This document shows positions 7,251 through 9,620 of a stretch of 9,620 nucleotides of DNA, in pieces. The notes beneath the pieces were generated by a model, which did not search any database, was not told the DNA's origin, and was given only the letters and a program-made list of their open reading frames with translations. Origin of the DNA: Ignavibacteria bacterium (lineage in GTDB: Bacteria; Bacteroidota; Ignavibacteria; Kapaibacteriales; UBA4661); contig JAAFHM010000166.1 in assembly GCA_013298375.1 (NCBI GenBank), positions 1 through 9,620 of the forward strand, read 5' to 3'. The stretch's first letter is position 1. The number at the start of each line of letters is the position of its first letter. The position numbers and the translations under genes are program-made.

Positions 7251-7426
7251 CGCTCGCCTGATGAAATCTACGGAAGATGTGAGTGTCGTAAAATGACAAA
7301 ACGCCCCTCCCCACTGAACGAGGAGCGGTCTCCCCGTCCGGCGGCTTCTTCGCCGTCGGACGGGTATAGACAGGGCGCGTGTGCGGTCATTCGTCAGCAT
7401 CACGCCCGAGAAGCCATATCACATTC
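7251..7426. other. Convergent spacer after the acyl-CoA dehydrogenase gene, with an imperfect hairpin
   Basis: The 176 bases between two converging stop codons hold no gene. CGCCCCTC and GAGGAGCG, around 7302-7327, can pair with one C-A mismatch, and the third GC-rich palindrome follows directly. Neither is followed by a T-run, so I do not call an intrinsic terminator. These stacked hairpins may still protect or end the two converging transcripts. Confidence 0.4.
7333..7364. repeat. GC-rich palindromic repeat copy 3
   Basis: The arms CCCGTCCGGCGGC (7333-7345) and GCCGTCGGACGGG (7352-7364) pair over 13 bases with one G-U pair around the loop TTCTTC. The 18-base core GGCGGCTTCTTCGCCGTC (7340-7357) is identical to that of copy 1 at 1049-1066, about 6.3 kb away. 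It lies between converging genes, the usual setting of REP-like elements. No T-run follows on either strand. Confidence 0.65.
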
Positions 7427-8086
7427 TCACCCAACAAGTGTGTAATAATCCACCTTCTCGTGGGAATACAATCGCACCAATCCAATTCTCACCAGCCGAA
7501 TAAGCAGTCGTATTGCCCGCCGCTCTGAGATATTTGCAATAGCGGCAAACTCCTTTGCCGTGATTTTATTTTTTGCTTCAAGGTACTCAAATAACCGCTT
7601 TTCGTGCTTACCAATACTGAGCGTTACTTCCGTGTCGTCATTGCTTGCTTCCAGCACTTTTATCACCTCTTTGCTTGCTTGCAGTGCGGCTGCGCCCTCG
7701 CGCACAAAGACCGGACGCTCATGGATTTTCTCTAATGCCCTCCCCTCAGCATCCACCGTCAAACGGTGCGGCTTCTCATCGCTTTCTTCAACATGGACGA
7801 CAACGACATCGTGATACTCAATATTGATAATTTCCATTTCTGGCTCAATAGGCGGGTCAATGTAATAACGGCAAACAACTTCTAGCAGGTTAATTTCCTC
7901 TTTTTCGCTTCGCACCCCCACAATTGTTTTATCATCATCCACCCCCACAAGCAAGTAACCGCCTTTGCTATTGGCAAATGCGATAAGCTCTTTAGCAATT
8001 TTCACTTCCGACGTAAATTTTCGCTTAAATTCGACCGTCAGCGATTCGCCGCCGGCAATAATTTCTCGCAAGTGTTGACGCTTCAT
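7427..8086 (-). CDS. AlbA_2 (Schlafen-type) domain protein with C-terminal winged-helix-like region
   Basis: This 219-residue protein begins with an AlbA_2 domain (about residues 8-135). The signs are GGESLTVEFKRKF (12-24), AFANSKGGYLLVGVDDD (36-52) and PVFVREGAAA (125-134), which match the E...EFK / FANxxGGxLxxGVxD / VReGs pattern of the family. Residues about 161-219 (HEKRLFEYLEAKNKITAKEFA onward) look like a winged helix: KITAKEFAAIANISERRAIRLL resembles a helix-turn-helix, ended by a beta wing. AlbA_2 proteins are known as transcription regulators fused to ATPase-like or wHTH parts, and Schlafen relatives include RNA-cleaving enzymes; which applies here is not shown. This form is short and lacks the HATPase_c_4 domain seen in many relatives. 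Start ATG at 8086 has no visible Shine-Dalgarno, only an A/T tract. It stands alone between two hairpin-rich spacers, so auto-regulation of its own promoter is possible but unproven. Confidence 0.8.
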   Translation of the reverse strand: MKRQHLREIIAGGESLTVEFKRKFTSEVKIAKELIAFANSKGGYLLVGVDDDKTIVGVRSEKEEINLLEVVCRYYIDPPIEPEMEIINIEYHDVVVVHVEESDEKPHRLTVDAEGRALEKIHERPVFVREGAAALQASKEVIKVLEASNDDTEVTLSIGKHEKRLFEYLEAKNKITAKEFAAIANISERRAIRLLIRLVRIGLVRLYSHEKVDYYTLVG

Positions 8087-8124
8087 AGTACGAAAAAAAA
8101 GTGTCGCTCTTCAGATTCGAGTGT

Positions 8125-8187
8125 CTCGCTTCCCAGCGAGGCTCTCGATTTGCTTTTAAGTACAAAGCGAGAGCCTTCCTAAGAAGG
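8125..8187. repeat. Three back-to-back hairpins upstream of the AlbA_2 gene
   Basis: CTCGCT/AGCGAG (8125-8130 with 8135-8140) forms a 6-base stem with loop TCCC. GGCTCTCG/CGAGAGCC (8140-8147 with 8168-8175) forms an 8-base stem, extended by CTTT/AAAG after a 5-base bulge. CCTTC/GAAGG (8174-8178 with 8183-8187) forms a 5-base stem with loop CTAA. Neighbouring stems share their edge bases, so they may stack as one structure or exclude each other. It lies in the 5' region of the minus-strand AlbA_2 gene. It could be a leader-RNA control element, a small RNA or a short mobile repeat; no known RNA family was recognised. Confidence 0.5.
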
Positions 8188-8227
8188 CAGACCCTCGACC
8201 TATACATGACAGTTACCAATATAAAAC

Positions 8228-8267
8228 AAAACAGCGCCGCACCCAAAGGGTACGACGCTGTTTTTTT
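8228..8267. terminator. Strong bidirectional intrinsic terminator
   Basis: AAAACAGCG (8228-8236) pairs perfectly with CGCTGTTTT (8256-8264). Inside, CG/CG and ACCC/GGGT continue the stem around an AAA loop, separated only by single C-A mismatches. The plus strand ends in seven T residues (8261-8267), and the minus strand runs into TTTTGTTTTAT. On the minus strand it ends about 50 bases after the stop of the type IX cargo gene, whose transcript it should terminate before the AlbA_2 gene. Confidence 0.85.
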
Positions 8268-8292
8268 ACCAGCTATATCCACTAAACCATTT

Positions 8293-8307
8293 GCTCTTTG
8301 AAAGAGC
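8293..8307 (-). repeat. Short hairpin just after the type IX cargo stop codon
   Basis: GCTCTT (8293-8298) and AAGAGC (8302-8307) pair perfectly around a 3-base loop, 8 bases past the stop codon on the minus strand. There is no adjacent T-run. It may add 3' stability to the transcript ahead of the main terminator, or be fortuitous. Confidence 0.3.
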
Positions 8308-8314
8308 GAATGAA

Positions 8315-9620
8315 TTAGTTTTTGATAACTGTGCGTGTCGAGGAATTTACACCGTCATTGATTTGAACGGAGTAAGCACCCGTTGGCAAGTTGCTGATGT
8401 TCACATCGCGGCGATAAACTTCGCCTGCACCAACCGGAAGGCTGAGTGTGTTCACCACTTGACCAAGCATATTGACAACTTTGATCGATACTGTACCAGC
8501 TTTTTGAGCTTGTGCTTGTACCGTGAAGAAGTCTGCTGTTGGGTTCGGCGATACGCTGAAGCCAATAGCTGCCGGATCAACTGCAACGCTTGTTACGCTG
8601 CTACGGATCGAAATATCGAACTGATCGGTAGCACTGCGTTGAGCAGCAGCGTCACGAGCAGTACCATCATTAGCAACGACCGTAATCGTTACAACATCAC
8701 CAACTGCTGCACCTGGTTGTACTGCATAGTACAAGGTTGGGCGTGGGTTGGTTGCGCCACCAACGACGGTTGCGTCAAGCGGACGTACAAGTACGGAGAC
8801 TTTCGTTGGGTCAGATGATGTAGCGGTGTACGTCATCGGATCGTAGTTGTCATCGTAGAATACGAAGCCTGGAGCGCTGAAGTCATTGCGCCAGTTTGGT
8901 GACTCAAGTTCGATGCGGTCTTCGGTCAGTGCAGTACCAGCACCACGCAAGAGTTGTTTGTCTTGGATAGCGTTGATAATCACTGGCGAAGCTGCTGGCG
9001 GATCAAGAAGTGCAACAAAGCCGGAATCGCGTCCGCCGGTCTTATCAACTTGGTAGATGGTTGAGTTCAACGCATCTGGATCCAAAAGTCGGAAGATTGC
9101 AAGACGAACACCTTGGCGTCCTGGGTTACGTGGCCATTCTTGGTCGCTGTAACGAGCGGTAAAGTTCACAAGCTGCTGGGAAACATTAGCATCCAAGAAG
9201 AATGTTCCTGGTGTCGTTGTTACGCCAACGGTTGTTTGTGTGCGGCCTTCTGGTCTGGTCGTTGGTGTCAAGTCGCCTTGCAAGCCATTGATCAGTACTG
9301 CTGTTGGTGCTGGGAATGGAGGATTGGTTACCACACCCGTTGGAAGCGGAACAGGAAGGTTACGAGCTGGTGCCGGACCTACGTCTGGAAGCGATACAAG
9401 GTTAGCGCGGTTAGCGATAACGATGCTGTTCGGATCCGTACCACCCAATGCGTTGGTTGCATTAAAGTAGCTTGCGGTGTACGCAACCGTAATGTCGTTA
9501 GCAACTTGCGTTGCAGGGCGGCTTACGCGAAGCGAACCGGATTCAAGCGTGTTATTGCCGGAAACATAGGTGCGAGCGCGTTCCTCAAGAACGAGGATGT
9601 TTGTACCAATTGTTGTTGCG
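8315..9620 (-). CDS. Secreted multi-domain protein with type IX (Por) C-terminal sorting domain, C-terminal 434 residues
   Basis: The frame runs open to the right edge, so the N-terminus with its signal peptide is missing; a TTG at 9448 is only an internal leucine. The last roughly 80 residues (8315 to about 8566) form a type A sorting domain: SVSPNPTADFFTVQ, then VSIKVVNMLGQVV, a LPVGAG turn, NISNLPTGAYSVQI, and TRTVIKN at the end. Such domains direct export across the outer membrane by the type IX system and are then cleaved, often with attachment to the cell surface. Before it, FYDDNYDPMTYTATSSDP ... VVTITVVANDG ... DQFDISI matches cadherin-like Ig repeats. Further upstream, LRVSRPATQVANDITVAYTASYFNATNALGGTDPNS resembles a Calx-beta-like strand pattern, less surely. 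A proline-rich stretch (PAPARNLPVPLPTG) may be a linker. The role could be adhesion or surface structure; no catalytic domain is visible in the part present. Confidence 0.87.
   Translation of the reverse strand, partial: ATTIGTNILVLEERARTYVSGNNTLESGSLRVSRPATQVANDITVAYTASYFNATNALGGTDPNSIVIANRANLVSLPDVGPAPARNLPVPLPTGVVTNPPFPAPTAVLINGLQGDLTPTTRPEGRTQTTVGVTTTPGTFFLDANVSQQLVNFTARYSDQEWPRNPGRQGVRLAIFRLLDPDALNSTIYQVDKTGGRDSGFVALLDPPAASPVIINAIQDKQLLRGAGTALTEDRIELESPNWRNDFSAPGFVFYDDNYDPMTYTATSSDPTKVSVLVRPLDATVVGGATNPRPTLYYAVQPGAAVGDVVTITVVANDGTARDAAAQRSATDQFDISIRSSVTSVAVDPAAIGFSVSPNPTADFFTVQAQAQKAGTVSIKVVNMLGQVVNTLSLPVGAGEVYRRDVNISNLPTGAYSVQINDGVNSSTRTVIKN

Noticed and set aside
6777..7403. 208-residue minus-strand open frame
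   Set aside because: It is opposite the conserved C-terminal half of the acyl-CoA dehydrogenase and shows no family pattern.
8291..8818. 175-residue plus-strand open frame
   Set aside because: It is antisense to the type IX sorting domain; its cysteine-rich translation matches no known family.
9446..9448. TTG as the start codon of the type IX cargo protein
   Set aside because: The frame continues upstream to the window edge with similar composition and beta-rich sequence, and no signal peptide follows the TTG.

Overview
The window looks like chromosomal DNA from a member of the Bacteroidota/Chlorobiota (FCB) group, probably a heterotroph. Two features point there: a Por-type (type IX) C-terminal sorting domain on a secreted protein at the right edge, and a periplasmic two-propeller sensor kinase (Reg_prop repeats, Y_Y_Y domain, histidine kinase). 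An acyl-CoA dehydrogenase suggests aerobic fatty-acid or branched-chain acyl-CoA oxidation. Species cannot be assigned from sequence alone.

Layout, left to right. Bases 1-943 (minus) encode the N-terminal 314 residues of an AsmA-like membrane-anchored protein; the rest lies beyond the left edge. Bases 944-1346 are non-coding, lie between divergent genes, and carry two GC-rich palindromic repeats and candidate promoters. Bases 1347-5045 (plus) encode a large sensor histidine kinase. It converges, with only 4 bases between stop codons, on a class I SAM-dependent methyltransferase gene (5050-5790, minus). A divergent control region (5791-6077) follows, with a good candidate Bacteroidota-type promoter, a small inverted repeat and three phased CAAAAT repeats. 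Bases 6078-7250 (plus) encode an acyl-CoA dehydrogenase. A convergent spacer holds a third copy of the GC-rich palindrome. Bases 7427-8086 (minus) encode a small AlbA_2 (Schlafen-type) protein with a C-terminal winged-helix-like tail. The 8087-8314 spacer contains three back-to-back hairpins and a strong bidirectional terminator. Bases 8315-9620 (minus) encode the C-terminal 434 residues of a secreted, multi-domain surface protein with a type IX sorting domain.

The genes do not form an operon: each is transcribed alone, and strands alternate almost gene by gene. No functional link between them is evident beyond three being envelope or secretion related (AsmA-like protein, sensor kinase, type IX cargo). 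I see no clear new multi-gene system. The items most worth a second look are the dispersed palindromic repeat family, the exact 42-residue duplication in the kinase signalling coiled coil, the structured spacer beside the AlbA_2 gene, and the free-standing AlbA_2 protein itself.
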